A stretch of 64,000 nt of DNA from Alcanivorax sp. 24 (GTDB lineage Bacteria; Pseudomonadota; Gammaproteobacteria; Pseudomonadales; Alcanivoracaceae), in contig NZ_SNUA01000005.1 of assembly GCF_004360225.1 (NCBI RefSeq), forward strand, positions 124,001 to 188,000, written 5' to 3'. The notes beneath the pieces are model-generated. The model did not search any database. It worked only from the letters and a program-made list of their open reading frames with translations, and had not been told where the DNA came from. Positions 56,897 through 64,000 of this stretch are shown here, piece after piece (the first letter of the stretch is position 1; each line of letters opens with the position of its first letter). Both the position numbers and the translations under genes were made by a program.

Positions 56897-58621
56897 TCAA
56901 ACCAGATGCAGTTCCCGCAACAGTTCCTCGCGGAGCTGCTCCCCGGCCTGCTGCCCGGCGATGCCCTCGGCCACTCGCACCCGCCCGCTCTCGTCCTCCG
57001 CATAGAGGTTCATGTATTCCATCACCCGACCATTGGTGGTGGAGCTGACCGCGCTGTCGAGCACCAGTTGAGCGGCGTTGCGCAGCCGCATGCGGCGCTG
57101 GCGCAGCGGAATCCCCAGCCAGCGCCGGCGGCTGCGCACTTCGTCGCCACGGATCACCACCTGAAGACTGCGTCCGAGCATATACAGCGTTACCAGGACC
57201 AGGCCGTAGCCCACCAACCCGAACACGCCGGCCATCAAGTACAGCATGCCGCCCTCATCAAGGGCCAGCGTCAGCAGGAAGGTACCCACCGCGGCAAAGA
57301 TGCCGCCGAACAGCAGAAAGCCCAGTTTCAGGCCCAGATTGCGGCCGGCACGGCTGGTCACCGTCAACCCCAGGCCGGTGCGCTTGATCACAATCTGCTC
57401 CCTGGCCGATGCCAGCGCCGCTTCCTCACGCTCGCGACGGTCCTCCGCCACGTGGGACTCCGGCAGGGTGAAGCGACTGCCGACGTCGCCTTGCATCACC
57501 GGAATCGTCCAATCGCGACGTAACTGGCGCCCCTCCACGTCACCCCCCATGGAAACCTGCCAGTGCACCGATTGCCGGCCACGCTGATAGGTGGGCGGCA
57601 TACTCCCCGGCACATCGAAACAGAACTGAACACGGCTGTCGCGCAGGCCCGACTCTATATACCCATTTTGCTCGCCCTGCCACAGTACCGTGGTATCAGT
57701 GCGGCGCTCATCGCCACTGCCACGGGTCTCCTGATGCACACATGAAAGCGATACGTTGAACCGGGCCGAATGGGGCACGACCCGGTTGATCAGGATTTCA
57801 CCGCCCACCTGCCCGCCGGCATAGCCCGGATTCGGGTCCAGGGTCAGCGGTGTCGGGCCAAAGAACTTGTAACGGCGCCGGCCCATCCAGCCTCCGGCCA
57901 CCACCAACAGCCCGATCAGGGGGAACAGAAAGATGAACAGCATGGCGTAATCGCCTCGCGGCACGCCCTCCACCGCGCTCATATAGCCCGGCGCCGGCAC
58001 CAGCACGAAAATCAGGCCGAACACGACCAGGCAGCCATGCCCGGACTTCTGGTTGCTGTAGTAAACCGGCTCGCCCGCGTCCCCCTCGCCCCCGGTTGGC
58101 GATTTCGCTTTACGATTAAAGAAGTACAGCAGGCCACCGCCGACCAGCATGAACACCGCCCCGAACGCGAAGCCGAAAATCAACGAGCCGGAGCGCAGGC
58201 CGCGTTCCAGATAAGCCTTTTCCGGCTGGTCCGGATTCACCCAGGCCTGCACCGGCTGTTGCGTCAGCCGGGCCCGCTCCAGACGCCGGGCCAGACGCTG
58301 CCAGAAATCGTCAAAGTTATCACTGCCGCCGTACAGAGACACCGATTCACTGGTGTAGGTGCGCCCCTGGTACTGGTATTGATAGCGCGCACTCACGCTG
58401 TAGGTGGTGGAGTCCTCCGACGTGCTGCGATTCAGACGGCTGTCCAATACCTGGGCCGGCACCCGTTCCCAGCTGTCGGTCTGCCAATAATGAAACAATG
58501 GCTTCAATGCGACGAAGTACATGGCGGCCAGGCCCGCCAGAAGAAAGGCCGCGGCGAATCCGTTCAGCAGGCACCCCGGCCCTTTGCTACCTTTCCTTGT
58601 GTCCGATACGGCTTCGTTCAA
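56897..58621 (-). CDS. DUF3592-type membrane protein
   Basis: The 574-residue protein has membrane helices near 20-42, 148-168, 203-222, 228-246, 425-448 and 455-478. Between the first two, the segment SWERVPAQVLDSRLNRSTSE and YQYQYQGRTYTSESVSLYGG match the DUF3592 pattern. Beta-rich soluble parts follow. The function is unknown. Its start overlaps the rhombosortase gene by 35 bp, so the two are probably co-transcribed. Confidence 0.75.
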   Translation of the reverse strand: MNEAVSDTRKGSKGPGCLLNGFAAAFLLAGLAAMYFVALKPLFHYWQTDSWERVPAQVLDSRLNRSTSEDSTTYSVSARYQYQYQGRTYTSESVSLYGGSDNFDDFWQRLARRLERARLTQQPVQAWVNPDQPEKAYLERGLRSGSLIFGFAFGAVFMLVGGGLLYFFNRKAKSPTGGEGDAGEPVYYSNQKSGHGCLVVFGLIFVLVPAPGYMSAVEGVPRGDYAMLFIFLFPLIGLLVVAGGWMGRRRYKFFGPTPLTLDPNPGYAGGQVGGEILINRVVPHSARFNVSLSCVHQETRGSGDERRTDTTVLWQGEQNGYIESGLRDSRVQFCFDVPGSMPPTYQRGRQSVHWQVSMGGDVEGRQLRRDWTIPVMQGDVGSRFTLPESHVAEDRREREEAALASAREQIVIKRTGLGLTVTSRAGRNLGLKLGFLLFGGIFAAVGTFLLTLALDEGGMLYLMAGVFGLVGYGLVLVTLYMLGRSLQVVIRGDEVRSRRRWLGIPLRQRRMRLRNAAQLVLDSAVSSTTNGRVMEYMNLYAEDESGRVRVAEGIAGQQAGEQLREELLRELHLV

Positions 58622-59186
58622 ACCCTGTCACTCCCATCATCAGGAAAACACCACTGATCGCCCCATACAGATGGGCGTTCACGTAAACACTGCCCCCGAT
58701 CCAGCCACGCAGATAATCCACGTCATAACCGGGCCATTGCTCGACCAGCAAACGGCCGGCCACCACCGCCAGCACCAGCGAATGCAGCCACGGGTGGCCA
58801 CGCCAGCCGAGTAACAGGCAGAACACCAGCAAGGCATGCAGCAACCCGGACAGCCCCACGTACCAGTCCAGCCCCGGGTCGAGAAGGTACAGCGCGACGC
58901 TGGAAAACAGTCCGCAAAACAGCAGCCATCCCCAGAACCGGCAGCGATCCAGCACATCACGGAAGAAATGGACGATCAGACCAAGCCCGGCCAGATTCAT
59001 CACCGTATGCCACAGGTTCAGATGGCTGACGTGAGCGCTCCACAGCCGCCAACCCTGGCCCGCCGCCAGCGCCGCGCGATCGTATCGCAACCAGGGATTG
59101 ATCCACTGGTGGGCCACGCCCAGCGCCAACACCACGAGCGCGAAGGCCGCCACATGGCGCCACAGTTTCCGGTCCCGAACGACCAT
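58587..59186 (-). CDS. Rhombosortase-type rhomboid protease
   Basis: The 199-residue intramembrane serine protease has about six helices, the nucleophile motif GLSG with S113 (YVGLSGLLHALL), the catalytic histidine H172 (VNAHLYGAISG) and an HLNLWHTVMN loop. Rhombosortases cut GlyGly-CTERM tails of secreted proteins. I see no GlyGly-CTERM protein in the window, so its substrates must be elsewhere. It could also be an unspecialised small rhomboid. Confidence 0.82.
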   Translation of the reverse strand: MVVRDRKLWRHVAAFALVVLALGVAHQWINPWLRYDRAALAAGQGWRLWSAHVSHLNLWHTVMNLAGLGLIVHFFRDVLDRCRFWGWLLFCGLFSSVALYLLDPGLDWYVGLSGLLHALLVFCLLLGWRGHPWLHSLVLAVVAGRLLVEQWPGYDVDYLRGWIGGSVYVNAHLYGAISGVFLMMGVTGFERSRIGHKER

Positions 59187-59243
59187 CTGGCCCCCTCGTG
59201 TCGTTGCCTTTACTCTACAGGCTCACCCAAACGGACTTGCCCC

Positions 59244-59645
59244 ATGCCGAAACCCTCCCCCTACGTCTTACCCGCCGCCCTGGCCATCCTCGCATTGGCG
59301 GCCCCGGTTTTCGCTGCCCAACCCCTGTGCGGGAAGAAGATCGCCGAAGTGGAACGTCAGCAGGCGGAAGCACGCGCTCACGGCCATGACCACGAAGCCC
59401 GGGGGCTGCAACGGGCCCTGGACGCGTTGCGCAACAAGTGCACCGATCAAGGCCTGATCGACGATGCCCGGGCCGAAGTCAGCGAAAAACAACGGGAAGT
59501 AGCCGAACGCCAGGCCGACCTGGACGCCGCCATCCGGGAAGGGGACCAGGACGATATCAAAAAGCGAAGGAAAAAGCTCAGCGAGGCACGACAGGAATTA
59601 CTTGCTCACCAATCGGAGCTGGACCGGCTGGATGCCGGACGCTGA
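59244..59645 (+). CDS. DUF1090 family periplasmic protein (YqjC-like)
   Basis: The 133-residue protein has a signal peptide (cleavage near VFAA-QPLCG), two cysteines (C29 and one in RNKC) and a long charged coiled coil (QREVAERQADLDAAIREGDQ). This matches DUF1090, whose function is unknown. The start is set by the signal peptide. It is divergent from the rhombosortase. Confidence 0.85.
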   Translation: MPKPSPYVLPAALAILALAAPVFAAQPLCGKKIAEVERQQAEARAHGHDHEARGLQRALDALRNKCTDQGLIDDARAEVSEKQREVAERQADLDAAIREGDQDDIKKRRKKLSEARQELLAHQSELDRLDAGR

Positions 59646-59730
59646 ATGCATTCCGGCCCCAGTAACAATCCAACCGCTCTCCCCTTACCGGCCTTCCGTA
59701 CTTGCCGGGCAGCCGAAGGGGAGTCGCAAC

Positions 59731-59751
59731 GGCGTTCCGCGTCGGAACGCC
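59731..59751. terminator. Hairpin between convergent DUF1090 and sulfatase genes
   Basis: GGCGTTCCG-CGT-CGGAACGCC is a perfect 9 bp stem with a 3 nt loop. No T tract follows on either strand, so it may be a weak bidirectional or Rho-assisted terminator. Confidence 0.5.
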
Positions 59752-59762
59752 TCCGGGCAGGC

Positions 59763-61949
59763 TCAAGGGCACGGCCCGAAATGGTCGGAGATCACCGCCC
59801 GGTCCACGGCGTCCGTGACGCCGTCCAGGTTGAAATCGTAAACGCTGGAGCCGCTCCACCCGCCGTCGACCAGGGCGTCGAGGTTGGCCAGGTCGGCTTC
59901 GTCCACCCGGCGGTCCTGATTGCCGTCGCCGGGGCACTCGCCCGGTGACGCCAGAATCGCGTCGAGCTGGTCACTCAGCTCGGCGTGGCGGGCACGCTCT
60001 TCATCACTGAGCGATGACGGATCACCGCCGGCCAGCAGGTCGCTGCCCTCGCTGTCCAGCCTGGGCGTCGGCGCCTGTTGATCGATGCGGTAGAACTCCT
60101 CGGAATACACGTCGATGGGGCCATCGCTGTCGATGTCGTAATCCAGCGCATGGTTGCGCACCAGTTTGTACTCGTCGTCACGCACCGCCTGATAGACGGT
60201 CCAGCCCATCCCCTTGCGGTCAGCGTCGTAGCGCGCCGGGTCGTCCTGATAGATGGCCTGATTGACCTGCCAGCATTGCGTCAGATCACCCCGCACCACC
60301 TCCGGCGCATCGGCGCCAACGCCCCACCAGACGCCGCCGTTGTCCTCGCACACCGCCTTGTTGACCGGCGTGTGCGAGCAGGTGGTGGCGATCACGCAGG
60401 GGCCATTACGGCCGCCGCCGGCCTGCAGGTTCAAGCCCCCTACGGTGAAGTTGTATTGGCGCAGGGTGGGCTGGGCCGGATCGAGCAGGTAAGGCAGCAT
60501 CGACACCCCGTCGTGCCCGTTGGGAATCAGTCCGGCCACCTCCAACCCGGCGATCTCACCGAACAGATGGAATACGTCGGCGGCATTGACCATGCTGCCG
60601 ACGTCACGGTCCGGCATCGCCACCATCGGGCCGGCGATGATCAACGGCACCCAGACGCCGGTCTGATAGGCGGTCCCTTTGGCCCGGGTGACGTCGAAGG
60701 GTGGTTTCACCGTGGTGCCCAGGGAGCCGTTGTCGCCGACGATCACCACCACGGTGTCGCTCTCCGGCCGATACACCAGGGCGCCGTCCTCGCCCCGTTC
60801 GGCGATGCCGGTTTCCACCAGCAGCCGGCCCAGTTCCACGTCCATCGCTTCGATCAGAGCGTCGGTGAGCAGCCGTTGATTGACCAGATTATCGGTGCCC
60901 ATGCCGCAGTCGGTGCGCATGGCGGCGGTGGCGTCCGAGGGCAACAGGTTCCCCGGAGGTACCTGCAAGGGGGTGTGCGCGGCGCTGAAACTCACCGTCG
61001 CCATCCAGGGGGTGCCCGCCTTACGGGTGTTGATCCAGTCGCGGGCGGCATCGACTTCAAGGGTGGAGCGATAGCCCCGACCACGGGGATCGGTGAGCGC
61101 CGCTTCTTCCACCCCCTCCTCGCTGTTGATCACCAGCGGCGAGACGTAATGGGCGTTCTCACGCTCGAAATCCAGCGCCGCCGGCGCGCTCGACTGACAC
61201 GCCCGGGCCGGCACCAGGATGCCGCCGCGGGCCAGGCATTGCAGACCGGCGGAGTCGCCGTGCTCCACACTGGTCAACCGCGAACAGGCGGTGCCCTCGC
61301 TGCTCTGGACGTAACAGGCACCGAAAGCGGCGCCGTGCAGCGGGTCCTCGACAACGCTGGGCACGAAGCCACAGCTATAGGTGCCTTCCGGTGCCACGCC
61401 ACCGGCGGTGGTGTCGATGGAACCGGGCAGGCCACCGGTCCAGCCGTGGAAATAATCCCAGCCCAATTCCCCGGGCGTGCCGTTGCCGGCCACGTTGTGT
61501 TCCGGTCCGGCCAGATGGAATTTCCCGAACATGGCGCTCTGGTAGCCGGCCTGTTTCAGCAGTTTCGGGATGGTGGTGGCGTAGGGGCTGAGCTGCGAAT
61601 TGGCCAGGTCGTTGGGCCCGATCGCCTGATTGATGTGGGTGCGCGTCGGGTAGCTGCCGGCCAGCAGGGCGGCGCGGCCCGGCGAGCATTCCGGCATCGA
61701 CCAGGTGTTGCGGAAGCGCACCCCTTCGGCGGCGATGGCGTCGATGCTGGGCATGCTCGGCGGATGGACGCCGCCATAGCCCATCGACGGCATCTGATCG
61801 ATGCCCACATCGTCCATGATCACGAACAGGATGTTCGGCCGCTGTGGCGTGTCATCGCCGGCCGCCGTGTCCGAGTCGGAATCCAGCCAGCAGCCCGACA
61901 CCGTCAAGGCGATGCCGGTCAGTATCAACCGGTGACTTACCCTATTCAT
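59763..61949 (-). CDS. Sulfatase-family lipoprotein with C-terminal EF-hand/dockerin-like repeats
   Basis: The 728-residue protein has a lipobox (LTVSGC, C20) and an alkaline phosphatase-like sulfatase core. It has FVIMDDVGID (metal site), the modification motif CSPGR in place of the usual CxPSR, GKFHLAG, SAAHTPLQVP and VVIVGDNGSLG. The cysteine would need conversion to formylglycine. The C-terminal 60 residues carry two Asp-rich loops (DGNQDRRVDEADL, DFNLDGVTDAVD) like dockerin/EF-hand calcium sites. The ATG has AGGAGG upstream and overlaps the cytochrome gene by 8 bp. The substrate is unknown. Confidence 0.88.
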   Translation of the reverse strand: MNRVSHRLILTGIALTVSGCWLDSDSDTAAGDDTPQRPNILFVIMDDVGIDQMPSMGYGGVHPPSMPSIDAIAAEGVRFRNTWSMPECSPGRAALLAGSYPTRTHINQAIGPNDLANSQLSPYATTIPKLLKQAGYQSAMFGKFHLAGPEHNVAGNGTPGELGWDYFHGWTGGLPGSIDTTAGGVAPEGTYSCGFVPSVVEDPLHGAAFGACYVQSSEGTACSRLTSVEHGDSAGLQCLARGGILVPARACQSSAPAALDFERENAHYVSPLVINSEEGVEEAALTDPRGRGYRSTLEVDAARDWINTRKAGTPWMATVSFSAAHTPLQVPPGNLLPSDATAAMRTDCGMGTDNLVNQRLLTDALIEAMDVELGRLLVETGIAERGEDGALVYRPESDTVVVIVGDNGSLGTTVKPPFDVTRAKGTAYQTGVWVPLIIAGPMVAMPDRDVGSMVNAADVFHLFGEIAGLEVAGLIPNGHDGVSMLPYLLDPAQPTLRQYNFTVGGLNLQAGGGRNGPCVIATTCSHTPVNKAVCEDNGGVWWGVGADAPEVVRGDLTQCWQVNQAIYQDDPARYDADRKGMGWTVYQAVRDDEYKLVRNHALDYDIDSDGPIDVYSEEFYRIDQQAPTPRLDSEGSDLLAGGDPSSLSDEERARHAELSDQLDAILASPGECPGDGNQDRRVDEADLANLDALVDGGWSGSSVYDFNLDGVTDAVDRAVISDHFGPCP

Positions 61950-64000
61950 AACCCCCTCCTTGTTCTCCGTTTTTGTCATGGTGGGGCCCGGTGCCGCTCC
62001 GGCGGCTGAATACCGGGTCCCAGGGATTCTGTTCTCTGAGCTCGGCCAGCAAGGCGCGCCTCTCATCCGGTCGGTCGCCCAGCAAGTTCAACAGGGCCAG
62101 ACGCAGCGACCGGTCGGCCGGGTGGGCGCGCAACTGCTGGCGCAGCACCTGCCGGGCCCGCCTCGGCTGGCCGCCATCGTGCAGGGCGATGGCCAGCACA
62201 TAGGCGTAATCGCCGTTGTCCGGCGCCAGACGGTGGGCCGCCTGGAACGCCGCCAGCGCCGCCCGATGCTCGCGGTGGCGCACCAACGACAGCCCCAGGG
62301 CATGACGCAGGCTGGCCTCGTCCGGGTACCGGGCGATCTGCTCGCGCAGCAGGGCGCGCGCCCGGTCGGCCTCGCCCTTGTATTGCTCAAGCCATTGCGC
62401 CAGCAGCACGGTGGCCGGGAAGAACGCCGGATCACGGCGCAGGGCGTCGCGCAGCGCCGCTTCGACCCGATCCTGACGACCGGTAAGCAGGTACAGGTTG
62501 GCGAGATTGAAGTGGGCGTCGGCGCGCTCCAGCAGGCCTTGCTGCACCGCTTCGTATTCCGCCAGCCAGGCCGGCGGTGGCGTGTGCCGCGAGCCACCAC
62601 TGGCCTGCAACCGTTGCCAGGCCGCCGCCAGCCGAACCGCGCGCACCGGGTCGGTCAGCAGCGGCTGCAAGGCCGCCACCACCTCGCCGGGGGGTAACAG
62701 GGCCGGGGCCATCGCCACCGCCGCTTCGCGTACCGCCGCGGCCTGGTCGGCCAGGCCGTCGCGCACCGCCTGACCCGCCCGCGCCGACGGATAGGCCGGC
62801 AGTTCAGAAAGCAGAGCGGCACGCCGCAATGCCGGCAGATCCTGCCGCGCCAGTTGTTCGAACAGCGCGCCGGCGGCACCCGCTTCGCCGCCACGGGCCT
62901 TGAACAGCGCCCGCGCGTAGCCGCCGTCTCGTGGTTGATGATCCGGGTACCAGCGGCGGAAAGCGTCGATCAGCGGCCCCTCGGCCTCGCCGGCGTGGCA
63001 TTGCAGACAGGCGTCGTCGTGGCCCAGCGCCCGCGCCTGCGCCGGGTCCGGCGAGGTGAAGCCGTGATCATGGCGAAGGTCATTGCCCATATAGACCTTG
63101 CCGGGCATGTGGCAGGCCTGGCATTGCGCCCCCGGCGAGCCGGCGGCGTGATGATGGTGCGCCGGGCTGTCGTAGTCGCCGGCGCGCAGGCCATCACCAC
63201 GAATCGCCGGGCGCACCGGCTCGCCGGTGCCGTTGTGGCACTGTGTGCAGACCGCGTTGCCGGGGGCACGCAAGGCGCCGCTGTGGGCGTTGTGGCAATC
63301 CGAGCAGACCACGCCGGCGGCGTGCATGCGGCTTTGCACGAAAGCGCCGTACTCGAACACTTCGCCCCGGATGGTGCCGTCCACCTCGTACAGATCCGCG
63401 CTCAGCCCGGTCACCCGGTAATCGTCACGCAGGGCGGCGCCGGGGTGGGCACCGTCGCCCAGCGGTGCGCGCCGACTGTGGCAGCGCGCGCAGGTGTCCA
63501 CCTCGGAGGCACGGGCGGCGTCGGTGAGGGGCACCTCGAAACCGTGGCCGGGCACCGCCTCCGCTGGCGCCCGCGCCCACGCCAGATGCCGTGAGGCCGG
63601 GCCGTGACAGCTCTGGCAGCCCACGCCCAGGGCCCGCCAATGGCTGTCGAAGCGGTCCCCGGCGGCATCGTAGCCCCGTTGAAAACCGCTGGTGTGGCAC
63701 TCGATGCAGATGAAGTTGGCGTTCTGGGCGGGCTGGCGCCAATGCAACGGGTGCCGCTCGTCCACCTCCGGCCGGTCATAGAGATGGAACCAGGACCGCG
63801 TTTGCGTATCCCAGGCCACGCCATACGCCTGCAGCCGCCCGCCCTCCGTTTCCAGCAGGTATTGCTGCAGCGGCTCCCAGCCGAAGGTGTAGGCCACCTG
63901 GTGTTCTTCCGGTTCACCGTCCCGCTCCTGGGTGCGAATCCAGAACTCGCCGTCTCTGCGAAAAAAAACGCTGCTCTGGGTCTCGCCAACGAAACCGGTG
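61942..64000 (-). CDS. Multiheme cytochrome c with C-terminal TPR domain (5' end outside window)
   Basis: The frame runs 34 codons beyond a GTG at 63897 to the right edge, and the protein family has conserved sequence there (VFFRRDGEFWIRTQERD), so the true start lies outside. Seven CXXCH haem motifs are visible (CIECH, CQSCH, CARCH, CSDCH, CTQCH, CQACH, CLQCH). The last 300 residues form HEAT-like and then TPR repeats (DAHFNLANLYLLTGRQDRVE). It resembles cytochrome c554-type/TPR proteins, probably periplasmic or exported. It is transcribed into the sulfatase gene; a functional link is inferred only. Confidence 0.88.
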   Translation of the reverse strand, partial: TGFVGETQSSVFFRRDGEFWIRTQERDGEPEEHQVAYTFGWEPLQQYLLETEGGRLQAYGVAWDTQTRSWFHLYDRPEVDERHPLHWRQPAQNANFICIECHTSGFQRGYDAAGDRFDSHWRALGVGCQSCHGPASRHLAWARAPAEAVPGHGFEVPLTDAARASEVDTCARCHSRRAPLGDGAHPGAALRDDYRVTGLSADLYEVDGTIRGEVFEYGAFVQSRMHAAGVVCSDCHNAHSGALRAPGNAVCTQCHNGTGEPVRPAIRGDGLRAGDYDSPAHHHHAAGSPGAQCQACHMPGKVYMGNDLRHDHGFTSPDPAQARALGHDDACLQCHAGEAEGPLIDAFRRWYPDHQPRDGGYARALFKARGGEAGAAGALFEQLARQDLPALRRAALLSELPAYPSARAGQAVRDGLADQAAAVREAAVAMAPALLPPGEVVAALQPLLTDPVRAVRLAAAWQRLQASGGSRHTPPPAWLAEYEAVQQGLLERADAHFNLANLYLLTGRQDRVEAALRDALRRDPAFFPATVLLAQWLEQYKGEADRARALLREQIARYPDEASLRHALGLSLVRHREHRAALAAFQAAHRLAPDNGDYAYVLAIALHDGGQPRRARQVLRQQLRAHPADRSLRLALLNLLGDRPDERRALLAELREQNPWDPVFSRRSGTGPHHDKNGEQGGGYE

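Noticed and set aside
60078-62009. Plus-strand open frame of 643 codons antisense to the sulfatase
   Set aside because: It is a shadow of a well-supported gene with sulfatase motifs on the other strand; the translation is low-complexity His/Gly/Arg.

Overview
The window is a nearly complete flagellar and chemotaxis island of a GC-rich Gram-negative bacterium, followed by about 10 kb of chromosomal genes. The FlhDC master regulator and the flhDC-motAB-che-flhBA order resemble enterobacteria, betaproteobacteria and halomonads. The rimI/holD-like pair, a rhombosortase and GTGGGAAGC-type extragenic palindromes fit a gammaproteobacterium, possibly of the Alcanivorax group. The taxonomic placement is inference from family knowledge; no rRNA or tRNA gene is present to confirm it.

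Layout. (1) 1-20.0 kb, minus strand: flhD-flhC, a 1 kb palindrome array, motA-motB-cheA-cheW-MCP-aer-like-cheR-cheB-MCP-cheY-cheZ-flhB-flhA-flhF, then a truncated flhG-like gene at the left edge. (2) 20.5-25.7 kb: fliD-fliS-fliT-second fliK-like gene-fhlB-like gene on the minus strand, divergent from fliC. (3) 25.9-27.9 kb: a non-flagellar pair, a class A beta-lactamase and a divergent AmpR-type LysR regulator, lying between copies of the palindromic repeat. (4) 28.1-40.1 kb: flaG, fliE (minus), then fliFGHIJK and fliLMNOPQR. (5) 40.3-52.0 kb: flgL-flgK-flgJIHGFEDCB (minus) divergent from flgA-flgM-flgN. (6) 52-64 kb: an EAL-like/HDOD protein, a lipoprotein, rimI with a holD-like gene, leuA, a DUF3592 membrane protein with a rhombosortase, a DUF1090 protein, and a sulfatase preceded by a multiheme cytochrome/TPR protein cut by the right edge.

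How it works together. The export gate (FlhAB, FliOPQR), ATPase complex (FliHIJ), C-ring (FliGMN), MS-ring (FliF), rod, rings and hook (FlgB-J), junction, cap and filament (FlgKL, FliD, FliC), chaperones (FliST, FlgN), stator (MotAB) and a full CheAWRBYZ pathway with three receptors are all present. fliA (sigma-28) is not in the window, but seven sites match the sigma-28 consensus with exact 15 bp spacing, upstream of motA, cheB, fliD, fliC, flaG, flgK and flgM. Two CRP-like palindromes 31 bp apart lie upstream of flhD. This suggests a CRP-like factor -> FlhDC -> sigma-28 cascade gated by FlgM.

The most unusual features are: an array of eleven exact 92 bp units starting at the flhC stop codon; an FlhG-slot protein that keeps the DQAxxLR motif but has no visible Walker A; an FlhF with a C-terminal extension of about 310 residues; two further dispersed repeat families; and the beta-lactamase/LysR block between 38 bp direct repeats.
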